A stretch of 64,000 nt of DNA, from contig CBDCSI010000002.1 in the NCBI GenBank assembly GCA_965221505.1, forward strand, positions 1,674,001 to 1,738,000. Direction: 5' to 3'. This stretch comes from CAZPXZ01 sp965221505. GTDB lineage: Bacteria; Pseudomonadota; Alphaproteobacteria; Rhodobacterales; CAZPXZ01. Numbering within the stretch: position 1 is the stretch's first letter; every line of letters starts with the position of its first letter. Shown here one piece after another: positions 55,760 through 64,000 of this stretch. A program made the position numbers and the translations under genes. The notes under the pieces are model-generated. The model did not search any database. It was not told the origin of the DNA and saw only the letters and a list, made by a program, of their open reading frames with translations.

Positions 55760-56703
55760 GCCGCCCTCATTCGCGGATTGATCAACACGTAGAGAAACTC
55801 GACGATCAGGTTGATCGCGAGGAACCCGATCACGAAGAAAATGGTGACCGCCTGCGCTACGGCGTAGTCCCGCTGACCGATGGCGTTGATCATCAAGTCG
55901 CCGATGCCGGGCCAGGCGAACAGCCGCTCGATGACGACGGAGCCGCCGAGCAGGTATCCCGTCTGCAGTCCGATGACCGTCAGGGTCGGGATCATCACGT
56001 TGCGAAGGACGTGCCGCATCAAGATCGCCGTCCGGCCCAGTCCCTTTGACCGGGCGGTGCGGACGTAGTCCTTGCCGAGCTCGTCGATGGTGACCCCGCG
56101 GGTCATGCGGGCGACCAGCGCGATGAGCCGGGCGGCGAGCGCGATCGAGGGCAGGATCAGCGACGCGGGTCCGGAGAAGCCGAAGCTCGGCAGCCAGCCG
56201 AGTTCCACCGAAAAGAGGGACAGGAGAAGCAGGCCCAGCCAGAAATTCGGCACCGCCAGAAGCGCCACGACCGAGAGCGACACCGTGATGTCCGGCCAAC
56301 TCGCGTGGAACATGGCGGAGACGAGGCCGGCGGGAATGCCGATCGCGACGGTCAGCCCGATGGCGGCGGCGGTCAGGGCGAGCGTGGCCGGGATGCGTTC
56401 GAGAATGAAGGGAAGCGGGCCGGACTTGAAGACTTCCGAAGTCCCGAAGTCACCCTGGACCAGTCCCGCCATGTGCCGCAGATACCGCACGAGCAGCGGG
56501 TCGTTCAGCCCCAACGATTCCCGGAGCCGGTCGATCTCGGCCTGGGTGGACCCGGGGCCGGCGAGATACGCGGCCTGGTCGCCGGGGACGAGGCCGAACA
56601 GGAAGAAGAGAATGGTGGCGACCGCGAAGGCGATCGCCACCGCGCGCAGGATGCGGAGCGCCAGAAACCGGAGTATCGGGCTCCCGCCGGCGAGCGCGGG
56701 CAC
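55756..56703 (-). CDS. Oligopeptide ABC transporter permease (DppB-type)
   Basis: A 315-aa permease starting at GTG 56703. It has LVPGDQAAYLAGPGSTQAEI, PNFWLGLLLLSLFSV, the loop DYVRTARSKGLGRTAILMRHV and the C-terminal LYVLINPRMR, all typical of DppB/OppB. It lies downstream of a strong hairpin that follows the SBP gene. Confidence 0.94.
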   Translation of the reverse strand: MPALAGGSPILRFLALRILRAVAIAFAVATILFFLFGLVPGDQAAYLAGPGSTQAEIDRLRESLGLNDPLLVRYLRHMAGLVQGDFGTSEVFKSGPLPFILERIPATLALTAAAIGLTVAIGIPAGLVSAMFHASWPDITVSLSVVALLAVPNFWLGLLLLSLFSVELGWLPSFGFSGPASLILPSIALAARLIALVARMTRGVTIDELGKDYVRTARSKGLGRTAILMRHVLRNVMIPTLTVIGLQTGYLLGGSVVIERLFAWPGIGDLMINAIGQRDYAVAQAVTIFFVIGFLAINLIVEFLYVLINPRMRAA

Positions 56704-56735
56704 GACCCGGCCCTATGCGGGGAGCCGGGTCGTGC
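56700..56735 (-). promoter_or_regulatory. Strong intercistronic hairpin after the SBP gene
   Basis: GCACGACCCGGC (56700-56711) and GCCGGGTCGTGC (56724-56735) form a perfect 12-bp stem with a 12-nt loop. It begins at the DppB start codon, so it may also limit DppB translation. Confidence 0.6.
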
Positions 56736-56744
56736 GCCGGTCCG

Positions 56745-58349
56745 TCAGTAGCTTCCGCCCCGGACGATGGTGAAGATCACCGGCCAGACCTCGACGCCGC
56801 CGAGATCCGCCCGTGAGGCGGAGATGATGTTGTTGACCTGCATCCAGATATACGGCGCCTCGCTCCAGATGATCTTCTGCGCCTCGGCGAGGATGGCGGA
56901 CCGCGCCTCGCCGTCGACGGTCACCGTCGCTTCGGCCAGGAGCGCGTCCACCTCGGCGTTGGAGTAGCGCGCGATGTTCCAGACCGCCGGGCGTCCCTCG
57001 TTGTGCGGATTGGAGGTGTACATCGAATCCAGGTGGTAGAGGCCGGACGCGTTCGAGGGATTGAACCCGAACATGCCGATCTGCCAGCCCGCTTCGGCGA
57101 CGGGGAGGCGAAGCGCGTCCCAGAAGGAGCTCTTCTCGATCTTGCGGATCTCGACGCCGACCCCGACTTCCCGGAGCGCGGCCGCTGTCGTCTCCGCGAT
57201 CAGCACGTCGAAGGCGAACTGTCCCTCGGGAACCAGCAGGGTCAGCGACAGGTCCTCTCCGTCGTACTCGAGAACCCCGTTGCCGTCGCTGTCCTCGAGT
57301 CCCGCGGCGGCGAGCATCTCCCGGGCCTTGTCCGGATCGTAGGCGTAGGGCTCGTTGCCGTGGTGGCCGAAGGTGTTGAAGGCCAGCGGCGAGTTCGACG
57401 CCATCGCCTGGCCCATGAACAGCTTGTCGGCGATGGCGTCGACCGGCACCGCGTGGTTCAGCGCGCGGCGAACCTCGACGTCGTCGAGCGGCGGGACCGT
57501 CGTCTGGAGCGCGAAGCCCATCGGACGCAGCGAGGGCGAACTCAGGATCTTGAGATCCTCGTCCGCCTCGATCGCCGAGATCAGATGCGTCGGCACGCCG
57601 TCGATGACGTCCACGTCGCCGCTCTGCAGCGCCGAGACGCGGGTGGCCGCCTCCGGCACGTAGCGGAAGACGATCTGGTCGAGCGGAGGCGTTCCGGCCC
57701 AGTATCCCTCGTGCGGCACCAATACCAGCTCCAGGCCCGGGGCGAAGGATTCGACCTTGTAGGGTCCCGAACCCACCGGGTTCTGGGTCTCGCTCAACTG
57801 CCCGTTCTCCATGATGGCCGTCGGGCTGAGGATGGCCCCGGAGCCGTGCGCGAGAGTGTTGAGGAGCAGCGCGAAGGGCTCGTGGGTGCGCAGCGTCACA
57901 GTGAGGTCGTCGACCACGTCCGCGCCGGCGATCGGATCCCAGAGCGGACGGTTTGTGGTGTTGATCTCCGGATCCATCATCCGCTCGACGTTGAACTTGA
58001 TCGCCTCGGCGTCGATCGGCGTGCCGTCGTGGAAGGTCGCGCCGGCGCGAAGCGTAAAGGTCACCGATTTCTGGTCGTCCGCGATCGTCCAGCTCTCCGC
58101 CAGTTGCGGATGGAACCGCAGCTGGTCGTCGAAGGTGACCAGGCGGTCGTAGATCACGAACCCGGCCTCGTAGCCGGAGGGGTACTGCAGGAACGCGTTG
58201 AACGCGGGGCCGATATCGGTGATCGGCAGGCTTTGCCCGTATACCAGCGAGTTGTCTTCGGGGCCTGCCGAAGCGCTCGCGGTCGCGGCCAGAACGCCGG
58301 CCGCGCCGGCGAGCAGGAGCCGGCGAAGCCGGCCTGTTGCGGTTGTCAT
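56745..58349 (-). CDS. ABC transporter substrate-binding protein, family 5
   Basis: A 534-aa periplasmic peptide/nickel/opine-type binding protein with a signal peptide (MTTATGRLRRLLLAGAAGVL, cleavage near ASA/SAG, about residue 29). Family elements are FTLRAGATFHDGTPIDAEAI, DVRRALNHAVPVDAIADKLF-like text at VEVRRALNHAVP, and YDPDKAREMLAAAG. AGGGAGAACC precedes ATG 58349. It overlaps the upstream PLP-enzyme stop by 4 bp. Confidence 0.93.
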   Translation of the reverse strand: MTTATGRLRRLLLAGAAGVLAATASASAGPEDNSLVYGQSLPITDIGPAFNAFLQYPSGYEAGFVIYDRLVTFDDQLRFHPQLAESWTIADDQKSVTFTLRAGATFHDGTPIDAEAIKFNVERMMDPEINTTNRPLWDPIAGADVVDDLTVTLRTHEPFALLLNTLAHGSGAILSPTAIMENGQLSETQNPVGSGPYKVESFAPGLELVLVPHEGYWAGTPPLDQIVFRYVPEAATRVSALQSGDVDVIDGVPTHLISAIEADEDLKILSSPSLRPMGFALQTTVPPLDDVEVRRALNHAVPVDAIADKLFMGQAMASNSPLAFNTFGHHGNEPYAYDPDKAREMLAAAGLEDSDGNGVLEYDGEDLSLTLLVPEGQFAFDVLIAETTAAALREVGVGVEIRKIEKSSFWDALRLPVAEAGWQIGMFGFNPSNASGLYHLDSMYTSNPHNEGRPAVWNIARYSNAEVDALLAEATVTVDGEARSAILAEAQKIIWSEAPYIWMQVNNIISASRADLGGVEVWPVIFTIVRGGSY

Positions 58350-59542
58350 GACGGTTCTCCCTTCTGTCGTACGGCCCGTGGATCGAGCCATAACCGGTTA
58401 TGCGTGAAGATCGCGGGGGTTCCGCCGGTGTGGACGAAGACCACGATCTCGTCGGGCGCGTGTTCGCCCTGCAGGATGCGGGCGATCATGCCGGCGGCGG
58501 CCTTGCCGGTGTAGACCGGGTCGAGGACGATTCCCTCGGTCCGGGCGAACAGCCGGACGGCTTCGTTGCCCGCCCGGCTCGGGACGCCGTAGGCTTCGCC
58601 GACATGAGTCGCGTCGTTCAGGATTTCGTGCGGGTCGACGGTCAGGTCGAGGCCGAGCGTCCGCGCCGCGCGAGAGGCGATCGCCGCGCAGCGCGGCGGC
58701 ACGTCGAACTCGGCGGTGGCGGTGACGCCCCGGACGCGGAATCCGCCGAGCAGCTTCTGCGCGAGCACCTGTCCCGCCTGTCCCTTGCCGGAGGAGGACA
58801 TGTAGAGGCAGTCGGGCGAGAGTCCCCGCTCCGCCAGCGCGTCCACGATCTCGCAGGCGCTCTCCAAATAGGCGATGGCCGAGGCCTCGTCGAACATCGG
58901 AATGTCGTTCAGGAGGCACGGGGTCCGACCGGCGGCGCGGAGCTCCGCCATGGCTTCCCGGCTCATGCGAGCCTGTTCCTCGCGCGTCGAAGCGAAGCGA
59001 ATCTCGGCGCCGAGAAGGCGGTCGACCAGCAGGTTGCCCTGAAACTCGTCCGGCTCGGACCCTTCGAGCACCAGAACCGTGTCCATGCCGAGGCGGTTGC
59101 AGCAGCCGGCGGTCTGGCGGGCGGAGTTCGACTGCTGGTCGAGCTCCATGACGATCGCGTCGGCGCCGGCGGCCTGCGCGGCCGCGAGGCGGAACTCCAG
59201 GTTGCGGGTCTTGTTGCCGCCGAAGGCGACGCCGGTCAGATCGTCCCGCTTGACGAAGATTCGCGGCCCGCCCAGCTCCTCCGAGAGACGCTTCGCCTCC
59301 TGAAGCGGCGTCGGAAGGCAGGCCAGCTCGACGCGCGGAATGCGGGACGTGACCGCGCGGATCGCGGCGGTCGTCCGGGGGAGGTCCGGTGCGGTAGAGC
59401 CGGGGACCTGGCGCTCAGGCGGCGGAGCGGCCTTGTTGCCGTTCGGGTCTCGGGGGCGGTCGGAGCCGTCGGCGCGGCCGCAGTCGGCGCCGGGAGTGCG
59501 GCGGGGGTCGACGGGTTGCGGATCGGACCGGGATACGGGCAC
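58346..59542 (-). CDS. PLP-dependent D-cysteine desulfhydrase / ACC deaminase family protein
   Basis: A fold-type II PLP enzyme. The catalytic Lys is in VAFGGNKTRNLEF, LDQQSNSARQTAGCCNRLG marks the substrate region, and HTGGTPAIF is near the C-terminus. The family converts D-cysteine, or 1-aminocyclopropane-1-carboxylate, to a 2-oxoacid and ammonia. The conserved part begins near SRIPRVELACLPTPLQEA; the preceding 60 residues from GTG 59542 are low-complexity, so the true start is uncertain. It heads the peptide-type transporter operon, suggesting the imported solute or its hydrolysis product is an amino acid. Confidence 0.85.
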   Translation of the reverse strand: MPVSRSDPQPVDPRRTPGADCGRADGSDRPRDPNGNKAAPPPERQVPGSTAPDLPRTTAAIRAVTSRIPRVELACLPTPLQEAKRLSEELGGPRIFVKRDDLTGVAFGGNKTRNLEFRLAAAQAAGADAIVMELDQQSNSARQTAGCCNRLGMDTVLVLEGSEPDEFQGNLLVDRLLGAEIRFASTREEQARMSREAMAELRAAGRTPCLLNDIPMFDEASAIAYLESACEIVDALAERGLSPDCLYMSSSGKGQAGQVLAQKLLGGFRVRGVTATAEFDVPPRCAAIASRAARTLGLDLTVDPHEILNDATHVGEAYGVPSRAGNEAVRLFARTEGIVLDPVYTGKAAAGMIARILQGEHAPDEIVVFVHTGGTPAIFTHNRLWLDPRAVRQKGEPS

Positions 59543-59765
59543 AGTCGAGGAACGCTTCAGGGCAGACTGAAGTCATGGTAGGGAAGACGCGGGCGCGTGT
59601 CATCCCGCTGCGGGGCGAAAGCGTCGAGCGGTATGATGGCGCCGGGGGCATGCGGCGTGCCGTCTACGGGGGGCCCGGTTCCGGACGAGCTCGCTGCCGG
59701 TCCGGTTGCGCCGGAGCGCCGCGGCGGGAGCGAGCCTCGAGGGACCGCGCGAAAAGGGGGCAGCC

Positions 59766-61391
59766 ATGAACGCGTCTCGACGAAAATTCTGGGGCTGGGG
59801 CTTCGAGTCGGAGACGCTCTCCGAGGCGGAGGCGGCGCGGATCGCGAACCGCGTGGCGTCGCTCACCGGCCTGACGCCGGGCCCGTATCGTGCGCCGCCG
59901 TCGCTCGACGAGCTGGACCTGCCGCCTTCGCGAATCGCGCCGCCAGAATCCCTCGCCGGGCTCTGCCGGGACGACGACTACAGCCGCGCCGGCCACGCCT
60001 ACGGCAAGTCGTATCCGGACTACGTTCGCGCCTGGCGGCGGGATTTTCGCGCAGCGCCGGACGTCGTGGCGTATCCCGAGCGGGAGGAGGACGTCCTGTC
60101 GCTTCTCGACTGGGCGGGGAACGCAGGAATAGCCGTCATCCCCTACGGCGCCGGCTCCAGCGTGGTCGGCGGCGTCGAGCCCATCGTCGGCGACGGATAC
60201 GCCGGCGCGTTGACGATCGACCTCTGCCGGCTGGACAAGGTGGCGGAGATCGACCGGGAATCGCGCGCGGCCTGCATCGAGGCCGGCGTATACGGGCCCG
60301 CCCTCGAAGCGCAGCTGAAGCCGGCCGGGCTGACGCTTCGGCACTTTCCGCAATCCTTCGCCTTCTCCACGCTCGGCGGCTGGATCGCCACCCGTTCCGG
60401 CGGGCATTACGCGACGCTCTTCACCCATATCGACGAGTTCGTCGAGAGCCTGCGCGTCGCGACCCCCGAGGGAATGCTGGAGACTCGCCGGCTGCCGGGC
60501 TCGGGCGCGGGGCCGAGCCCCGACCGGATGTTTATCGGCTCGGAAGGGGCTCTCGGGATTATCGTCCGGGCGTGGATGCGGCTGCAGGACCGGCCCGTCC
60601 GCCGCGCGTCGGTCGCGCTGCAGTTCCGGGAGTTCGCGGCGGCCGCCGCCGCGCTTCGCGCGGTCGGACAGGCGGGTCTCTGGCCGACCAATCTCCGTCT
60701 GGTGGACAAGCGGGAGGCGCAGCTCGCCGGCGCCGGAGACGGGAGCCTCCATCTTGCGGTGCTCGCGTTCGAGAGCGCAGACGGTCCGGTCGACGCCTGG
60801 ATGCGACGGGCGCTCGAGTGCATGGAAGACCATGGGGCGCTCTACGACCGCGACTCCGGCGCGGGAGACCGCGACCCGCTGGCGGACGCCTGGCGCGAGG
60901 CCTTCATCCGGGCGCCCTACGCTCGCGAAGCTCTGATCGCGCAGGGTCTCCTGCACGACACCTTCGAGACGGCGATTACCTGGGACCGGTTCGAGGCGCT
61001 GCACGAGACCGTGAAGGCGGCGACCGAGGACGCGATTCGGCGCGCAACCGGCGCGCCCGGACACGTGACCTGCCGCATCACTCACGTCTATCCGGACGGC
61101 CCGGCGCCGTATTACACCTTTCACGCGAAGCCGACCCCGGGCGCGGAGATCGAGCAGTGGCAGGAGATCAAGACGGCCGCCTCGGAGGCGCTCGTCGAGG
61201 CCGGCGGAACGATCACGCATCACCATGCCGTCGGGCGGGATCACATGCCGTGGTACGCGGTCCAGCGACCGGCGCTCTTCGGCGCGACGCTCGGCGCCGC
61301 CAAGCGGGCGCTCGACCCGGACGGGATCCTGAATCCGGGCGTGTTGTTGCCGCCCGCGATACGGGCGCCGGCCGGAGAAGGGCGCGAGTGA
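59766..61391 (+). CDS. FAD-binding oxidase (VAO/alkyl-DHAP synthase-like)
   Basis: A 541-aa flavoenzyme. The FAD pyrophosphate loop PYGAGSSVVGG is near residue 130, followed by GGWIATRSGGHYATLF and GSEGALGIIV, the standard PP-loop landmarks of the vanillyl-alcohol-oxidase family. The C-terminal part (HHHAVGRDHMPWYAVQRP, LDPDGILNPGVLLPP) resembles alkyldihydroxyacetonephosphate synthases and glycolate-oxidase-like proteins. ATG 59766 is preceded by AAAAGGGGG. The substrate is unknown. Its stop overlaps the GTG of a VOC-family pseudogene. Confidence 0.9.
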   Translation: MNASRRKFWGWGFESETLSEAEAARIANRVASLTGLTPGPYRAPPSLDELDLPPSRIAPPESLAGLCRDDDYSRAGHAYGKSYPDYVRAWRRDFRAAPDVVAYPEREEDVLSLLDWAGNAGIAVIPYGAGSSVVGGVEPIVGDGYAGALTIDLCRLDKVAEIDRESRAACIEAGVYGPALEAQLKPAGLTLRHFPQSFAFSTLGGWIATRSGGHYATLFTHIDEFVESLRVATPEGMLETRRLPGSGAGPSPDRMFIGSEGALGIIVRAWMRLQDRPVRRASVALQFREFAAAAAALRAVGQAGLWPTNLRLVDKREAQLAGAGDGSLHLAVLAFESADGPVDAWMRRALECMEDHGALYDRDSGAGDRDPLADAWREAFIRAPYAREALIAQGLLHDTFETAITWDRFEALHETVKAATEDAIRRATGAPGHVTCRITHVYPDGPAPYYTFHAKPTPGAEIEQWQEIKTAASEALVEAGGTITHHHAVGRDHMPWYAVQRPALFGATLGAAKRALDPDGILNPGVLLPPAIRAPAGEGRE

Positions 61392-62320
61392 CGGCGGAGC
61401 TCGCGCGACCCGCCCATGCCGAGCTCCTGACGGACCGGTTCGAGGAGAGTCTCGACTTCTTCGAGCGGGCCTACGGTCTCACCATGGCCGAGCGGGACGG
61501 ATCGAGCGCCTGGCTTCGCGTTTGAGACGATCGCGAGCGTCGCTCGCCGAAGCTCGCCTGGCATTCGACGACCGGCATGGGCCATGTCGGGCCGCCTCGG
61601 CGGAAGCGCTCGAGGCGCGCGCGGCCGCGATCGAGGCGAGCGGACACGAGGCGCATGGGTGGGTCGACGACGATCCGGTCACGGTCCCGCCTTCCGGTTC
61701 TCCGACCCGTTCGGGCGCGTCTTCGAGATCTGCCGGGAGACCTGCCGCTACCGGGCGCCGGAAGCGGAACGGCCGGCGCTCGAGAATCTCGCCCAGCGGT
61801 GTCGCGGGTGCGGATGCTGTCTGCGGCGGATCGACCGCGCGAACCCGCTCGCGGGGGACGCGGACGCGGTTCGCCGCTTCGCGCAGACCTGCCTCGGCTC
61901 CCGGATGAGCGAGACGATCCGGCTCGACGACGGCCGCCTCGGCGGCTGCCGGTTCGCCGTCAAGAACGAGACCTGCGACCTGGCCTGAACGGAGGAGCGC
62001 GGCGGCGGTCGCGGTCGGGTTCGCCACCTGACCTGCGCCGCGGACCGGCGCGAGCATGTCCTCCGTGCGGCGGAAGTCCTCCTCGAAAACGGCGCGCATT
62101 TCGAGACCGGCCCGCACGAGCGCGCCGTCCAGGGCAGGTTCTTCCTCTACGTCCGAGAGCCGTCCGGCAACCGGGCGGAGCCGGGGAATTACGGGGCGCA
62201 GCCGCTCCTGGCGCCGGACGGGGAACCTGTGGTCCGGACCGAGGCCGAACGCCGGAATGGGGGTTGCAGACGATCGAGAGCTTCCGTACCCACGGCACGC
62301 CGCCTGTCCGGGGGGCCTGA
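61388..62320 (+). pseudogene. Frameshifted catechol 2,3-dioxygenase-like (VOC) gene
   Basis: Pieces of one VOC-superfamily ring-cleavage-type protein lie in successive frames. HAELLTDRFEESLDFFERAY starts at GTG 61388 and stops at 61524. AAIEASGHEAHGWVDDDPVT is in a second frame. GPAFRFSDPFGRVFEI and MSETIRLDDGRLGGCRF are in a third and end at a TGA near 61986. VLLENGAHFETGPHERAVQG and FFLYVREPSGNR follow, then WGLQTIESFRTHGTPP in a further frame to 62320. At least three frame changes plus stops make it non-functional unless the sequence is faulty. Confidence 0.8.
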
Positions 62321-62977
62321 GCGCTGCGATCGCCGATACCGCAAGAGGGTGCCGAAGCGCCCGGTCGGACGGTCTGTGCCGGTCTCGTCGAAGCGGGCGC
62401 CTTCGGGCAGGGCCTCGACGATTCGCGTTCCGCCGAACGTCGGCCGAAGCCGGCAGCGACGGTCGAGTCGCCGGTTCGGTCCTTCCGCGCAGGTCTACGG
62501 CGCGCCCTCGTAACGCGTTGATTTTATTGAAGCATTCAGCAGGAGGGAACGCTTCGGCAATCGGCCGGCTCGCTCTCCCGTTCGCCGCGCAAGGGATCCG
62601 TCGCTTCGGCTTGAGAGGAGCGTTCCGGCCGGTTCGACGCGCTCGCGATCCGACGATAGGATGACCGGGTCGGCCCCGGCGAAAGCGAATTGCCTGCGGA
62701 GAAATTATGGCGACTACGGCAGCGATGTCCGTCAGGCGAGTTTCCCGAGTTACGGCCGGGCCTGAAGAGGTGGGCTTTCGGTTTCGACCATCGCGATATT
62801 CGGAAAACGGTATTCGCGAACTGACGAAGGCGTAGCCGCTGGCCTTTGCGAATCCGCTGGCCCGGATGTAGCGATCGCGACGATCTGCCGGATCGGTTGC
62901 GACGCAAAAACTAAGTAGACCGCCAGATTATCTGGCCGGTCGACGCTTCTCCATCTCTTCAACGCCGTGTTGCCCGC
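62321..62977. other. Intergenic, no gene supported
   Basis: About 660 bp between the pseudogene and the coiled-coil gene. Frames on either strand give Arg/Ser-rich translations without recognisable motifs. A short AT-rich patch (near 62518-62535) could hold a promoter. Confidence 0.45.
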
Positions 62978-63535
62978 ATGCGAATCACGGCTAGAATGCT
63001 GACACGGATATGCCCCATGGCCACATTGCAACTCGACAACCCTTCCCGCAGGCACTTTCTCGGCCTGACCAGCGACGGGATTGCCATCATCGTCGGAATC
63101 GCGGGAATCATCGCCGTGATTTACGCAAGTTACGATCGGATCAGTAGCCTGGAAGACAGGACCTACGCTGACATGGTAAGGCTGGAAGACAACCGTCGCG
63201 CCGACAATGCGAAGCTGGAGGAAAGCCTCGCGAGGCTGGAAGACGGCCTCCGCGCAGACATTTCGAGATTGGAGAATAGCAATCGCGCAGAGAACGCGAA
63301 GCTGGAGGACAGGCTCGCGAAGCTGGAAGACAGTCTTCGCGCCGATATTGCGAAGCTGGAGGAGAGCCTTCGCGCCGAGATCGACGCCACGGAGAGCACC
63401 CTTCGTTCCGAGATCACCGAAATCCGAAGTATCCTTCAGGATCCGCTGCTGGACCACGAACGGAGAATCGCGCGACTCGAGACCTCGGGCGGCGAGCCGG
63501 CGGAGGAGCCGGACGACAAAGCCGGAATCGACTGA
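62978..63535 (+). CDS. Membrane-anchored hendecad coiled-coil protein
   Basis: Up to 185 aa. One predicted membrane helix (IAIIVGIAGIIAVIYASY, about residues 35-52) is followed by a long coiled coil of repeated 11-residue units of the type LEDSLRADIAK (for example LEDNRRADNAK, LENSNRAENAK, LEESLRAEIDA), with shorter 7-residue units such as LEDRLAK between some of them. The repeat is visible in the DNA (AAGCTGGAAGAC variants), implying growth by internal duplication. The tail is acidic (EEPDDKAGID). The start is uncertain: ATG 63017 (MATLQLDN) is as good as ATG 62978. Function unknown; such proteins often act as membrane spacers or scaffolds. Confidence 0.7.
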   Translation: MRITARMLTRICPMATLQLDNPSRRHFLGLTSDGIAIIVGIAGIIAVIYASYDRISSLEDRTYADMVRLEDNRRADNAKLEESLARLEDGLRADISRLENSNRAENAKLEDRLAKLEDSLRADIAKLEESLRAEIDATESTLRSEITEIRSILQDPLLDHERRIARLETSGGEPAEEPDDKAGID

Positions 63536-63941
63536 CCCGGCAAGCGAATCCGCGCTGGCGACCGCCGCCTGACGAACCGGACGCCCTCCGTGCACCCCTT
63601 ACCGTAGTCTCTCGACGTGCGGAGGGATGCCCCCTCTCTTCCGGTTGTCCTCCCGGTGCCGGGCCGACTCCCGTTCGGTAGCGACCGTTTCGGCCCGCAA
63701 CCGGGTCGGTCGCCTACGGCCTCGCCCGACCGGTACGGGGTTTCTGCGGTTCGGGGTTGCGAAACCGCCCTACGGCGGAGCGCCCTCCGGCCCTCGCACC
63801 GAACCGTTCGGTCTCGGCGCAGCGCCGACGCTGCCGGAGAAAGGCCGCTTCCGGGTTGCGGCCGCGGACGCGCGCCCGGCGGGTCAGGCCGGGGCGCTGC
63901 CCGGTCGGGCGGCTTTCCTCGCGCAGCGCTCCGTCGGCCGG
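63536..63941. other. Intergenic, nothing recognised
   Basis: About 400 bp of GC-rich DNA between convergent genes. Only short, weak inverted repeats are seen, for example GCGGTT/AACCGC near 63750, which might contribute to termination. Confidence 0.4.
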
Positions 63942-64000
63942 CTACAACGCGCCGATTTCCGCGTAGTAGCGCGCCGCGCCCGGATGAAGCTCGATGGTGC
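63942..64000 (-). CDS. TAXI-family TRAP transporter solute receptor, 3' end only
   Basis: Only the last 18 codons are in the window, ending at TAG 63944-63942. They read TIELHPGAARYYAEIGAL. The LHPGAxRYYxEIG terminus is typical of TAXI-type TRAP periplasmic receptors. The gene continues beyond the right edge. Confidence 0.65.
   Translation of the reverse strand, partial: TIELHPGAARYYAEIGAL

Overview
The window is high-GC bacterial DNA with dense ABC-transporter operons, a single tRNA-Ser, short intergenic gaps and ATGA/GTGA gene overlaps. The gene set suggests a proteobacterium, most likely a heterotrophic alphaproteobacterium. It includes several solute-binding-protein transporters, a TAXI-type TRAP receptor, a non-pyrrolysine MttB-family methyltransferase, a TauD-type dioxygenase and a sigma32-like hsp20 promoter. 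The assignment is inference from gene content; no rRNA or other phylogenetic marker is present.

Layout. 1-6.3 kb: a minus-strand type I-G (formerly I-U) CRISPR-Cas operon, read as a 67-aa unknown ORF, csb1 (cas7), csb2 (cas5-6), cas3 and a gene cut by the left edge. All four junctions are 4-bp ATGA overlaps. cas1, cas2 and cas4 are not in view, and only a degenerate repeat-like pair lies upstream. 6.7-15.6 kb: gamma-glutamyltransferase and carboxyl-transferase genes, tRNA-Ser(GGA) followed by a DUF3883 gene, a D-2-hydroxyacid dehydrogenase, an MttB-family gene and guaA. 15.9-27.5 kb: a carbohydrate island led by a regulator that fuses a winged helix to a solute-binding-protein domain. A perfect 15-bp palindrome separates it from a sugar isomerase, an ABC sugar transporter, a GH32 hydrolase, an unknown protein and an alcohol dehydrogenase. 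27.8-30.3 kb: housekeeping genes ppa, mazG, a thioredoxin-fold protein and hsp20. 30.8-34.9 kb: a polyamine/iron-type ABC transporter. 36.1-43.5 kb: a second such transporter on the minus strand, with a fused double permease, a TauD-like dioxygenase and a ThDP enzyme.

43.7-51.5 kb is the accessory region. It holds an orphan AAA ATPase, a decayed transposase with an N-terminal DruA-like domain fused to an ISAs1-type DDE domain, and a RelE/HigB-HigA-like toxin-antitoxin pair. Next comes a small HEPN-like gene split by a complete IS66-family element. That element has perfect 18-bp inverted repeats and an 8-bp target duplication, and it carries a D12-class DNA adenine methyltransferase as a passenger. 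Removing the element and one copy of the duplication restores one continuous 214-codon reading frame.

51.7-59.5 kb: a minus-strand oligopeptide-type ABC operon containing an amidohydrolase and a PLP enzyme. 59.8-62.3 kb: an FAD oxidase overlapping a frameshifted ring-cleavage-dioxygenase (VOC) pseudogene. 63-64 kb: a membrane-anchored hendecad coiled-coil protein and the 3' end of a TAXI receptor gene.
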